Of a DNA stretch of 52,563 nucleotides, positions 7,822 through 15,889 are shown in pieces; positions within the stretch are counted from its first letter, which is position 1, and the number at the start of each line of letters is the position of its first letter. This stretch comes from Chitinophagales bacterium. Its GTDB lineage: Bacteria; Bacteroidota; Bacteroidia; Chitinophagales; Chitinophagaceae. Made by a program: the position numbers and the translations under genes. Below the pieces are notes generated by a model. The model worked only from the letters and a program-made list of their open reading frames with translations, did not search any database and was not told the DNA's origin. The DNA is taken from contig JAATGJ010000085.1 of NCBI GenBank assembly GCA_015654695.1, forward strand, positions 1 to 52,563. The letters run 5' to 3'.

Positions 7822-9275
7822 TTGCAAAGGCTAACCATAAATATAGTCAGCTTGTTTTTTTTTCAGCATTGTTTATTCTTTGCCTGCTGTCAGCGGTATG
7901 GTTCGAAGAATATTACCTGATCACCATTCCTTTTGCAGCATTATTTGTTTATGCCGGATGGCAATATATCAATGTAGTTTTCTTTTTATTATTATGTTCT
8001 TTACCTTTTTCTGCTGAGATACGATTTTCTTCTACCCTTGGTACAGATTTTCCAGACGAGTTACTGATGCTTTTTACAGCCGGTTTGTTCTTTTGTTACT
8101 GGCTCTATTCTCCTAAAGCCCTGCCGGGTAAAATTAGTTATCATCCATTGATAGTGTTACTGGCTATTACTTTTACCTGGTCAATAGTTACCGTTTTGTT
8201 TTCTACGCATCAACTGGTTTCTGTTAAATTCTTATTGGCTAAATGCTGGTATCTCGGCGCCTTTGTCCTTGCACCGCTAATTGTTTTCCGGGAAAAGAAA
8301 ACAATAAAGACCGCTATACTTATCCTTTCCATAGCTATGCTGCTTGTAGTACTGGTAACCCTGGTACGGCATTATAAGTATGATTTTACTTTTGCCGGGA
8401 TCAATGAATCGCTGAAACCGTTCTTTCGTAACCATGTGAATTATTCAGCTATGCTGGTTTGTATGATTCCCATATTTTTTGGTTTTTTAAAACTGGAGAA
8501 TACAAAAAGGATAAAGTATGCAGTAGTTACAGCCATTGTCATTTTATTGATCGCATTGTTTCTTTCTTACGCGAGGGGCGCCTGGCTGGCATTGATTACG
8601 GGGTTCGTAGCTTATTGGCTGATCAAAAAAAGAATGATAATGGCCGGATACATTGCGTCAGTAGTTATAGTAATCGCTACACTTTTTTGGATAAAAGCGG
8701 ATGACCGTTACCTGCAATACGCACATGATTACCGCACCACTATATTTCATGAAGATTTTCGTGAGCACCTGCAGGCTACGTATGAATTTAAGGATGTGTC
8801 AACCGCCGAACGCTTTTACCGTTGGATAGCGGGCATAAGAATGATAAAAGATAATCCGCTGACCGGCTTTGGTCCGAATACTTTTTATAATAATTATAAA
8901 CCATACGCCGTTCCCGCTTTTAAAACATGGGTGAGCAATAACCCGGATCACTCAACCATACATAATTATTTTTTACTCATTGCCATTGAGCAGGGTATTC
9001 CGGGATTGGTATTTTTCCTGTTGTTAATTGGAGCCATGTTGTATTATGCCCAACATCTTTACTACCGGGCGAAAGATATTTTTTATAAGACAATAGCCAT
9101 TACCACCGGTGTTATCCTGGTGATGATCTTAACGGTAAATTTTTTAAGCGACCTGATCGAAACAGATAAGGTAGGGAGTCTTTTCTTTTTGTGTTTGTCT
9201 ATGCTGGTAATTACAGATTCTAATACGAGGGGGAACGCTTTAAATTCTGCCACGGACATTCAGGGCATCTCTTAA
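7818..9275 (+). CDS. O-antigen ligase/polymerase (Wzy_C / WaaL-like)
   Basis: This 485-residue membrane protein has about 11-12 transmembrane segments and a large extracytoplasmic loop around 290-390 that includes RWIAGIRMIKDNPLTGFGPNTF and NNPDHSTIHNYFL. The G-xG-xNTF motif and the conserved H-N-Y are the Wzy_C/O-antigen ligase signature. It should polymerise or ligate the exported glycan on the periplasmic side. The start overlaps the preceding stop by 4 bases. Its last 36 bases overlap the 3' end of the convergent permease gene, which is unusual. Whether it is a ligase or a polymerase cannot be told from sequence alone. Confidence 0.85.
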   Translation: MIAKANHKYSQLVFFSALFILCLLSAVWFEEYYLITIPFAALFVYAGWQYINVVFFLLLCSLPFSAEIRFSSTLGTDFPDELLMLFTAGLFFCYWLYSPKALPGKISYHPLIVLLAITFTWSIVTVLFSTHQLVSVKFLLAKCWYLGAFVLAPLIVFREKKTIKTAILILSIAMLLVVLVTLVRHYKYDFTFAGINESLKPFFRNHVNYSAMLVCMIPIFFGFLKLENTKRIKYAVVTAIVILLIALFLSYARGAWLALITGFVAYWLIKKRMIMAGYIASVVIVIATLFWIKADDRYLQYAHDYRTTIFHEDFREHLQATYEFKDVSTAERFYRWIAGIRMIKDNPLTGFGPNTFYNNYKPYAVPAFKTWVSNNPDHSTIHNYFLLIAIEQGIPGLVFFLLLIGAMLYYAQHLYYRAKDIFYKTIAITTGVILVMILTVNFLSDLIETDKVGSLFFLCLSMLVITDSNTRGNALNSATDIQGIS

Positions 9276-10328
9276 TCCATTTCCCAGTAAATTAAAGGCA
9301 AGTACTAAAAGCATGATAGCGAAACCAGGGGCCAAAGCCAGCATAGGATTTTGCGTAATGATGAAATTATAATTCTCTTTTATCATCAATCCCCAGCTCG
9401 GCTGTGGTGGCTGTACGCCAACACCAAGAAAACTAAGACCGGCCTCTATCACAATAGCTGATGCAAAGTTGGATGCTGCTATTACCATGACGGGTCCCAT
9501 GATGTTTGGCCAGATATGGCGAACAATAGTTCTGAAATTAGAAAAACCAAGTGCCCTTGTCGCTTCTACATATTCCAGTTCACGAACGCCTAATACTTGT
9601 CCTCTTACTAATCTTGCTACATTCACCCACATCGTTAGCCCTACGGCAATGAATACCTGCCAGAAGCCTTTGCCCAGGGCCAGCGTGATAGCGAATACCA
9701 ATAATAACGTTGGAATACTCCAGATCACATTGATGAACCACATAATGATATCATCTGTCTTGCCACGGAAGTAACCAGCCAGTGAACCAAGTATCAACCC
9801 GATGGAAAGAGAGATAATGACAGTGATCAGCCCGACACTCAGGCTAACTCTCGTACCAATGATAAGACGACTTAAAATATCACGGCCATATTTATCCGTA
9901 CCCACTAAAAATTTTTGGGTTACAACCGGGTCTTCGGCTACTTGTGACAGAGGGTAAGCCTGCCGTTCGCTAAGATCCTCATCAATATATTTCCGGACGA
10001 TAATGCTGTCGCCTTTTGTTTCATGTTGTGTAATGGGAAGATAATTGTACTGATCATGGGTGCCATCAACCAGTTTGGTGAAAAATGAAGTTGTTTTAAC
10101 TATACGGGTGTTTTTTACTTTCAAAAAACTTTGTTTGTGACCGGGCTTTTCTCCGCCAATCTCCAGGATGATCCTGTTGGCATACGGTGATGAATCAGGC
10201 GCTATAAAATAAGCGAAGATGGCGACAATAACAGACAAAGCGATAATGACAAGCCCAAACATAGCCCCTTTATTTTTTCGTAGCCTTCGCCAGGCGGCTT
10301 GTTGAAAAGTGGATGATACTGTTGTCAT
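9240..10328 (-). CDS. ABC transporter permease, OppC/DppC-like
   Basis: The 362-residue protein starts at the ATG at 10328 (MTTVSSTFQQAAWRRLRKNKGAMFG). It has a first transmembrane segment in an OppC_N-type region, a large extracytoplasmic insertion (about 60-160), then five more helices. The permease EAA loop is clear: EATRALGFSNFRTIVRHIWP, and GVQPPQPSWGLMIKEN is a characteristic motif of dipeptide/nickel-type permeases. It should import or export peptides with an ATPase and an OppB-type partner, but neither is nearby, so the transporter is split across the genome. The insertion between TM1 and TM2 is longer than in E. coli DppC. An open extension to 10412 is repeat-derived and not used. 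Confidence 0.88.
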   Translation of the reverse strand: MTTVSSTFQQAAWRRLRKNKGAMFGLVIIALSVIVAIFAYFIAPDSSPYANRIILEIGGEKPGHKQSFLKVKNTRIVKTTSFFTKLVDGTHDQYNYLPITQHETKGDSIIVRKYIDEDLSERQAYPLSQVAEDPVVTQKFLVGTDKYGRDILSRLIIGTRVSLSVGLITVIISLSIGLILGSLAGYFRGKTDDIIMWFINVIWSIPTLLLVFAITLALGKGFWQVFIAVGLTMWVNVARLVRGQVLGVRELEYVEATRALGFSNFRTIVRHIWPNIMGPVMVIAASNFASAIVIEAGLSFLGVGVQPPQPSWGLMIKENYNFIITQNPMLALAPGFAIMLLVLAFNLLGNGLRDALNVRGRI

Positions 10329-10350
10329 TAAGCGGGAAGATATAAATAAA

Positions 10351-10463
10351 TTACAATAGGCAATTAGCAATGAACAATTGGCAATAAGTAATAGGCAAAC
10401 TTCAACGAACACTGAATGCTTTGACCCGGGGAGGCTTGCATATTGCCAATTGTCTATTGCCTG
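10351..10463. repeat. imperfect inverted repeat built on AATTGGCAATA words
   Basis: A perfect 13-base inverted pair, ACAATTGGCAATA at 10374-10386 and its complement at 10441-10453, lies in the gap between the permease start and the glycosyltransferase stop. Related CAATAGGCAATTAGCAAT words occur beside the left arm. Such short-word palindromic filler is common in Bacteroidota intergenic DNA. It may form a hairpin, but no T-run follows. Confidence 0.5.
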
Positions 10464-11579
10464 TTATTTCACTTTTCTCCCTTTCCATTCATACTTTCCG
10501 AACTGACCGAATAAACCAGATATTACTGTATAAAAAATATGCAGGGGTTGAAAAAAGAAAAACCATTTTAACGCCCATTGCTTATTGAAGAAAATGGATA
10601 ATGAACGGAAGAAAGGAAACTCCACCAGTGTTTTCAGCAGCCATAGTATTAATGCACATAGCCAGTAGCGATGATCTTCAAAACCGGCGGCCAGTAACAC
10701 CAGGAAAGAAAGATTAAAAAAATAAACCAATACCAGTACGGGCAAAATTCTTTTATCATCATACTGCTTTGCTTTGCTGGCCCAGCGTATGCGTTGGTGG
10801 AGAAATGCTTTCCAGGTTGTCATGGGTTGCGTGGAAACGATGGCTTCATCTGATTTCAGGTAATGAACACCATCAGGATACTGCTTCCATATCTTATGCA
10901 TCAGCAGCATATCATCGCCGGATGCTATATGATCCACGCCGGTAAAGCCATTTACTTCACAGAAAGCTTTTCTTTCATAAGTCAGGTTAGCGCCGTTGCA
11001 CATAGTTAGTTTCTTTTTAGAAACAGCGGCGCCGGTTATTCCCTGCAATACCATGAAATCAAGGGACTGGAATATCTGCAGGATGGATGAATTACAATTA
11101 ATAACAACCGGTGCAGCAATAAATACTGACTGCTTTTCTTCTTTAAAGGCGGCGATTGTTCGCAACCAGTTTTCAGGTGGTAAACAATCAGCATCTGTAG
11201 TGACGATCAGCTCACCTGTAGCAGCGGCAATGCCGGTTTCAATAGCTTTCTTTTTATAAGAGTTAATGCTGTCGTTTTTTAGGTGCAGCAATTTTACTTC
11301 TTTGTATCGGGTTACTACGTCAGCGGTTCCGTCTTCAGAATGGTCATTGATGACAATGATCTCTACTAATTCTTTTGGATAGGTTTGTTTTTGTAAAGCA
11401 GTTAGCAAAAAGCCGATATTTTCTTCTTCATTCCTTGCGGGGATGATAACGGATATTTTTGTTCGTAAAAATTTGTTTGTTGAAATAAAATCAGGGATTG
11501 ACCTCCAGCTCTGCCAGTAGTAAATAATGAGAATGCTGTAAAGAATAAACAGCGCTATGATTATCCAGAGTAAGATCAT
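10464..11579 (-). CDS. family 2 glycosyltransferase, membrane-bound
   Basis: The 371-residue protein (ATG at 11579; a TTG four codons upstream is possible) has an N-terminal membrane helix (MILLWIIIALFILYSILII), a GT-A domain and two or three C-terminal helices. Visible GT2 motifs are ISVIIPARNEEENI, VINDHSEDGT, TTDADCLPP (the DxD), ASGDDMLL and HQRIRWASK (the Q/RxxRW motif of processive-type enzymes). It transfers a sugar to a lipid or growing glycan at the inner membrane; donor and acceptor are unknown. It follows the alpha/beta hydrolase gene with a tandem 28-base duplication between them. Confidence 0.9.
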   Translation of the reverse strand: MILLWIIIALFILYSILIIYYWQSWRSIPDFISTNKFLRTKISVIIPARNEEENIGFLLTALQKQTYPKELVEIIVINDHSEDGTADVVTRYKEVKLLHLKNDSINSYKKKAIETGIAAATGELIVTTDADCLPPENWLRTIAAFKEEKQSVFIAAPVVINCNSSILQIFQSLDFMVLQGITGAAVSKKKLTMCNGANLTYERKAFCEVNGFTGVDHIASGDDMLLMHKIWKQYPDGVHYLKSDEAIVSTQPMTTWKAFLHQRIRWASKAKQYDDKRILPVLVLVYFFNLSFLVLLAAGFEDHRYWLCALILWLLKTLVEFPFFRSLSIFFNKQWALKWFFFFQPLHIFYTVISGLFGQFGKYEWKGRKVK

Positions 11580-11584
11580 GAAGA

Positions 11585-11650
11585 GCAGCAAAGCTAACTA
11601 ATGGGCATCAGTGCAGCAAAGCTAACTAATGGGCATCAGTGCAGCAAAGC
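11585..11650. repeat. 28-base tandem duplication between two genes
   Basis: Two exact 28-base copies (11585-11612 and 11613-11640) are followed by the first ten bases of a third. The unit begins GCAGCAAAGCTAACTAATGG. The copies cover the 3' end of the hydrolase gene and run up to the start of the glycosyltransferase gene, so the spacing between the genes has been lengthened by one unit. Confidence 0.9.
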
Positions 11651-12442
11651 TGGTAAAATTTCCTGTATATGCTTTTCATGCAGCACCTGGTGGCCGGAAT
11701 GAATGACTGATAATGTACAGTGTTCTTCGATTCCTTTCATAAACTTTTCACCTCTTACCGGTAGTATGATCCGGTCATGTTTGCCATAGACCATGCGTAC
11801 CGGGGTTTTATTACTTCGGATGAGTGATTTGATCTCCTTTAATCCAGGTTTGATCTTCCGTAAGGTTGTCCACCTGGCATATAGCAACCTGCGAACTTCT
11901 TTATCCCCGATATAGTAATTGACAAATTTGAAAATGCTTGTATTGACCAGTTTCAATTTATTCAGCCATCTCAGAAAGCCAAGAAACCATTCCGGTTTTC
12001 TCATAGTAAGGACAAACAGTTTATTACCAGCCCATGTTTGTGTAGCCAGCCAGTACCAGGAATTTACTTTAAGTCCGTCAGGAGCCAGCAATACAAGCTT
12101 ATCAATTTGTGAAGGCATTATCTCGTAAAGACTTAGGGCTACTCTGCCGCCAAGGCTGAAACCCATGAGAGAAAGTTGCTGGTTATTCTCCCCCAGAATT
12201 ACTTCAATGATATCCCGGATATCATTTGTTGTACAATTCAAATCACCATTCCATTCTGTCTGGCCATGAAAAGGGAGGTCAATCGAAAAGAAAGTAAACT
12301 GATCGCCTGCGTAGTTCTCCAAGAAGGAAAATGAAGCTGCATCTTCCCCGTAACCATGAAAGCAAAAAACCGGCTTAATCCCGCTTCCAAAGCGGATATA
12401 GCTGATCTGTGATGTTTTATATAAAAGCTGGAGACGTTCCAA
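11636..12442 (-). CDS. alpha/beta hydrolase
   Basis: This is a 268-residue alpha/beta-hydrolase-fold enzyme. The oxyanion-side motif is FCFHGYGED (26-34), the nucleophile elbow is GFSLGG (94-99, Ser96), the acid is in VYGKHDRII and the histidine is in HSGHQVLHEKH near the C-terminus. A small helical cap lies at about 125-195. Substrates of such enzymes (esters, lactones, C-C bonds) cannot be read from sequence. It is divergent from the MarR regulator across an 81-base gap that holds a palindromic operator, so it may be under that regulator's control. Its stop lies at the edge of a tandem duplication. Confidence 0.88.
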   Translation of the reverse strand: MERLQLLYKTSQISYIRFGSGIKPVFCFHGYGEDAASFSFLENYAGDQFTFFSIDLPFHGQTEWNGDLNCTTNDIRDIIEVILGENNQQLSLMGFSLGGRVALSLYEIMPSQIDKLVLLAPDGLKVNSWYWLATQTWAGNKLFVLTMRKPEWFLGFLRWLNKLKLVNTSIFKFVNYYIGDKEVRRLLYARWTTLRKIKPGLKEIKSLIRSNKTPVRMVYGKHDRIILPVRGEKFMKGIEEHCTLSVIHSGHQVLHEKHIQEILPALLH

Positions 12443-12504
12443 TTCGTACCTGAAAAATTGTCGTAAATAAATTGCACTGATTCAAAAATAAGATTATTTT
12501 TACT

Positions 12505-12522
12505 TAGTTGCACAAACAACTA
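12505..12522. promoter_or_regulatory. candidate MarR operator
   Basis: The perfect inverted repeat TAGTTG-CACAAA-CAACTA ends one base before the start codon of the MarR gene (ATG at 12524). The size and symmetry suit a MarR dimer, and the position would block transcription or initiation of the gene. It lies in the divergent region shared with the alpha/beta hydrolase. Confidence 0.6.
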
Positions 12523-12523
12523 T

Positions 12524-12964
12524 ATGTCAAACAACCAATTTAAGAAAGGGGAGCTTTACAGTTTTGTTACCGGCAAAGCATCTACAGCTATAGCAAGGCG
12601 TTTGCAAAAAAAATTCAACAACGCGGGGTTGAACCTTACCATTGAACAATGGAGCGTATTATATCATTTGTGGAAACAGGAAGGCATCAGCCAGCAGGAG
12701 TTATGCAACGCTACTTTTCGTGACAAACCAAGTATAACAAGACTGGTAGATAACCTCGAGAAACTTGACCTGGTAAAAAGAGTGGCATCTGAAAATGACC
12801 GGCGTATCAATTTGATCTATCTCACAAAGCAGGCGCAGAAACTACAGGAACAAAGTATGGGACTGGCGGAAGAAACATTGAATGAAGCGCTGGAAACCGT
12901 ACCTGCTGATAAGATAGATGTGTGCAAGGAAGTATTGCAGATAGTGTATGATAATTTGAAGTAG
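12524..12964 (+). CDS. MarR family transcriptional regulator
   Basis: The 146-residue protein has the MarR winged helix-turn-helix at about 40-105: VLYHLWKQEGISQQELCNA, then KPSITRLVDNLEKLDLVKR, then the wing with ENDRRINLIYLT, including the conserved D-R pair. Dimerisation helices flank it. MarR proteins usually repress their own gene and a neighbour until a small phenolic or lipophilic ligand or an oxidant binds. The palindrome touching its start codon supports autoregulation. It is followed by an acyl-CoA dehydrogenase on the same strand about 100 bases away, with short GTAGTGAATGG repeats in the gap, so a link to fatty-acid metabolism is possible but unproven. Confidence 0.93.
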   Translation: MSNNQFKKGELYSFVTGKASTAIARRLQKKFNNAGLNLTIEQWSVLYHLWKQEGISQQELCNATFRDKPSITRLVDNLEKLDLVKRVASENDRRINLIYLTKQAQKLQEQSMGLAEETLNEALETVPADKIDVCKEVLQIVYDNLK

Positions 12965-13066
12965 TGAATGGTCAATGGTGAGTAGTGAATAGGACTTTCC
13001 TGACCGAAAATGTCATTATGGTCCTGTGGGAATAGTAATCCCTTTAAACCTTTTAAACTTAAAAAT

Positions 13067-14860
13067 ATGAGCGCTGCTACAGAAACTAAAAAATTGTTGA
13101 AAGGAGGAGAATGGCTGGTGAAAGATTCATCTCCTTTTGAAACGTTTACTGCAGAAGATTTTGTTGAGGAACAAAAAATGATCCGCGACATGTGTGATCA
13201 GTTCCTGGATGCAGAAGTGTATCCCATTCTTGACCGGATTGACAACCTGGAGCCGGGCCTGATGAAATCATTGCTGACAAAAGCAGGTGAACAGGGATTA
13301 TTGTCTGTATCATTTCCAGAAGAATTTGGCGGACTCGGAAAAGATTTTGTGACGGCGACCATCGTGAACGAATACCTCGGTGCGGGTCATTCATTTTCTG
13401 TTGCCATTGCGGCGCATACAGGTATTGGCACATTACCCATATTATATTTCGGTACGCCGGAACAAAAACAGAAATACATTCCCAAACTGATCACTGGTGA
13501 ATGGGCAGGAGCTTATGGATTGACAGAACCTAACAGCGGTAGCGATGCACTTGGCGCTAAGACATCTGCAAAGCTGAGTGACGATGGAAAATATTATCTA
13601 CTGAATGGGCAAAAATGCTGGATCACCAATGGCGGCTTTGCACAGGTATATACAGTTTTTGCAAAAGTGGATGGTGATAAATTTACCGGGTTCATTGTAG
13701 AAAGAGGAACGGAAGGGTTCACACAAGGACCAGAAGAGCATAAGATGGGTATCAAAGGATCATCCACCGTTCAGTTATATTTCCAGGATGCGAAAGTGCC
13801 CGTAGAAAATCTATTGGGTGAAGTTGGTAAGGGTCATAAGATCGCTTTTAATATCCTGAACATTGGCCGGTTGAAATTGTGTGCTGCTGCTATTGGCGGC
13901 GCCAGGAGATCATTGAGCAATACCGTGGAATATGCGAGAACAAGAGAGCAGTTCAAGCAGCCCATATCCAATTTCGGCGCTATCAAACACAAGCTGGCGG
14001 AAATGGCAATCAGAATATTTGTGGGCGAATCTGCTCTATACCGCACAGCCGACTGGATAGATGAAAAGGAAAAAGAATTATTAGCGGCTGGTAAACCTTT
14101 CAATGAAGCATTACTTGGAGCGGCGGAAGAATATGCTATTGAATGTGCTATGCTGAAAGTATTTGGCAGCGAAGTACTGGACTATGTAGTGGATGAAGGT
14201 GTACAGGTACATGGGGGTAATGGTTTTAGTGCGGAGTATAATATTTCAAGAGCCTACAGGGACAGCCGTATCAACAGGATATATGAAGGTACCAATGAGA
14301 TCAATCGCCTGCTTACACTGGATATGACATTGAAGAGAGCTATGCAGGGAAGGCTTGATCTGATGGGCCCGGCCATGAACGTACAGAAAGAACTGATGAG
14401 TATCCCCGACTTTAGTGCAGATGATGAAGCGCCTTTTGCCAAAGAAAAAAAGCTGATCAACAATCTTAAAAAAGCGATCCTGATAACAGCCGGTGCTGCG
14501 GTGCAGAAGCTGATGATGAAAATTGAGAGCGAGCAGGAGGTATTGATGAATATTGCCGATATGGCTATTGAAACATTTAATGCAGAAAGTGTATTGCTCC
14601 GGGTAATGAAAATGGCGGATCAAAAAGAGGAAGCTGCTATCCAGCTTCATTTGAATATCATGCGCACATACATGTATGATGCAGCGGACAAAGTGAATAA
14701 ATCAGGAAAGGATGCCATTAATGCATTTGCAGAGGGAGATGAACAAAGAATGATACTGATGGGGCTGAAACGGTTTACCAAAGCAGAGCCTTTTAATACA
14801 AAAAATGCAAGAAGGGCGATAGCAGATAAAATGATAAGTGAAGGAAAATATTGTTTCTGA
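13067..14860 (+). CDS. acyl-CoA dehydrogenase (long form, VLCAD-like)
   Basis: The 597-residue flavoenzyme (ATG at 13067, after an A-rich leader) catalyses the first oxidation of fatty acyl-CoA in beta-oxidation. The N-terminal, middle and C-terminal ACAD domains are followed by an extension of about 170 residues, as in VLCAD-type enzymes. The FAD/substrate motif YGLTEPNSGSDALG is at about 149-162, WITNGG follows, and IYEGTNEINRL (about 405) has the catalytic Glu in the MCAD/VLCAD position. An upstream in-frame ATG at 13010 would add 19 unlikely residues. The electron acceptor ETF is not in the window. It may be regulated by the preceding MarR protein. Confidence 0.93.
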   Translation: MSAATETKKLLKGGEWLVKDSSPFETFTAEDFVEEQKMIRDMCDQFLDAEVYPILDRIDNLEPGLMKSLLTKAGEQGLLSVSFPEEFGGLGKDFVTATIVNEYLGAGHSFSVAIAAHTGIGTLPILYFGTPEQKQKYIPKLITGEWAGAYGLTEPNSGSDALGAKTSAKLSDDGKYYLLNGQKCWITNGGFAQVYTVFAKVDGDKFTGFIVERGTEGFTQGPEEHKMGIKGSSTVQLYFQDAKVPVENLLGEVGKGHKIAFNILNIGRLKLCAAAIGGARRSLSNTVEYARTREQFKQPISNFGAIKHKLAEMAIRIFVGESALYRTADWIDEKEKELLAAGKPFNEALLGAAEEYAIECAMLKVFGSEVLDYVVDEGVQVHGGNGFSAEYNISRAYRDSRINRIYEGTNEINRLLTLDMTLKRAMQGRLDLMGPAMNVQKELMSIPDFSADDEAPFAKEKKLINNLKKAILITAGAAVQKLMMKIESEQEVLMNIADMAIETFNAESVLLRVMKMADQKEEAAIQLHLNIMRTYMYDAADKVNKSGKDAINAFAEGDEQRMILMGLKRFTKAEPFNTKNARRAIADKMISEGKYCF

Positions 14861-14870
14861 TAAACTTTCA

Positions 14871-14991
14871 GAGTTGTCTCAAAAATATTTTTGCCGGGAA
14901 GGCGGGAAGACGAAAAGAAAGTAATAAATTTCAACACTTACCGTCTTCTATCTTCCCGGCATATTTTAATATGCCGGATTTTGAGACGGTC
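14871..14991. repeat. palindromic intergenic repeat, copy B
   Basis: The ends share GTCTCAAAA in inverted orientation. The inner arms GCCGGGAAGGCGGGAAGACG and its imperfect complement (14941-14961) can pair. Bases 14890-14920 match the right arm of copy A at 3350-3380, inverted, with one mismatch in 31. Like copy A it fills the gap between two convergent genes (acyl-CoA dehydrogenase and membrane protein) and may terminate both. Confidence 0.6.
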
Positions 14992-14997
14992 ATTTAT

Positions 14998-15693
14998 TTA
15001 CGATCCTCCGTAAATAACTTTTAGTTCTTCCCGCGCTACTTTCAATTCTGTCAGTTGTTTTACTCTTTTTCTTTCAAAAAATATTCCTGCTGCTATCACT
15101 AAGGAAGAGAAGGTGGTAACCAGGTAATATACAATTTGCGTATCCGCTTTGTAAGGTGTTTTCAGAAGATAATAAACGACATAGATAAAACTGTAACCGC
15201 CGTATGCGAATAACAACGATGCTGCAATAAAGGCCTTGCCGGCAGCTTTCTGGTACACAACCGTGATCTTGGCCTGGTGTAAGAAAAATAACAATGAAAG
15301 AACAAGAACTACTAACAACCCCGGCGCCATCACAATTATAGCGGCTTTTATATTAAAACCGACGATCGCTATTACAATAAGCTCAAGTAAGATGATAACA
15401 GCGATCATGATCTTCAATTTTTTCCTGAATATGGCTGTTTTACTAAAATAGGTCATGAACGTCAGCATCAGCGGTGCATCAAGGAAATTGTTGAGTACAC
15501 CATAATAGTAGATAAAAGTCTTATCTGGTTTCATGAAATCAAGAGAAAGAATGCTATGTCCGCATACAAGAAAATAATAAGCCAGGAGAGCAGGGAAACT
15601 TTTATACCATGCCAGGCGGAGGGTTAAGATGATAATGATGGGCAGGAATAAAGCAATCGCCGAAATCAGGCCCACCGTATTAAAAAGGGTCAT
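14998..15693 (-). CDS. seven-helix membrane protein of unknown function
   Basis: This 231-residue protein contains about seven hydrophobic helices (for example TVGLISAIALFLPIIIILTL, FPALLAYYFLVCGHSILSL, MIAVIILLELIVIAIVGF, GLLVVLVLSLLFFLH) and a short charged C-terminal tail ERKRVKQLTELKVAREELK that may form a coiled coil. The topology resembles 7TM sensor modules that lack their output domain, but I recognise no family motif. It is convergent with the acyl-CoA dehydrogenase. The function is unknown. Confidence 0.75.
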   Translation of the reverse strand: MTLFNTVGLISAIALFLPIIIILTLRLAWYKSFPALLAYYFLVCGHSILSLDFMKPDKTFIYYYGVLNNFLDAPLMLTFMTYFSKTAIFRKKLKIMIAVIILLELIVIAIVGFNIKAAIIVMAPGLLVVLVLSLLFFLHQAKITVVYQKAAGKAFIAASLLFAYGGYSFIYVVYYLLKTPYKADTQIVYYLVTTFSSLVIAAGIFFERKRVKQLTELKVAREELKVIYGGS

Positions 15694-15775
15694 ACGGATA
15701 GATTTTTTCTTTAGGATAAAGGATCAACAGTACTAACTTCACCAGTCGTTTTCTCAATACAATAGTAACGAAAAT

Positions 15776-15783
15776 TATATTTG
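15776..15783 (+). promoter_or_regulatory. candidate -7 element TATATTTG upstream of the amidase gene
   Basis: TATATTTG fits the Bacteroidota -7 consensus TAnnTTTG. About 20 bases upstream a TTTT run stands where TTTG is expected. It would give a leader of roughly 100 bases before the ATG at 15890. Confidence 0.35.
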
Positions 15784-15889
15784 CATAGTGCTTACTCTTA
15801 GGGTATTATATGAAATTCAGTAAAACCGTGAGGCGCTTCAGTATTAATACGCTAAGACAGCTCAAGTGTTTTTATGCTATCTTTCTGTT

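Noticed and set aside
12965-13010. Short GTAGTGAATGG/GGTGAGTAGTGAAT repeats as a CRISPR or regulatory array
   Set aside because: Only a few imperfect words without spacers; typical intergenic filler.
14246-14650. 134-residue minus-strand frame inside the acyl-CoA dehydrogenase gene
   Set aside because: The opposite strand encodes well-conserved catalytic motifs, so this is an antisense shadow.
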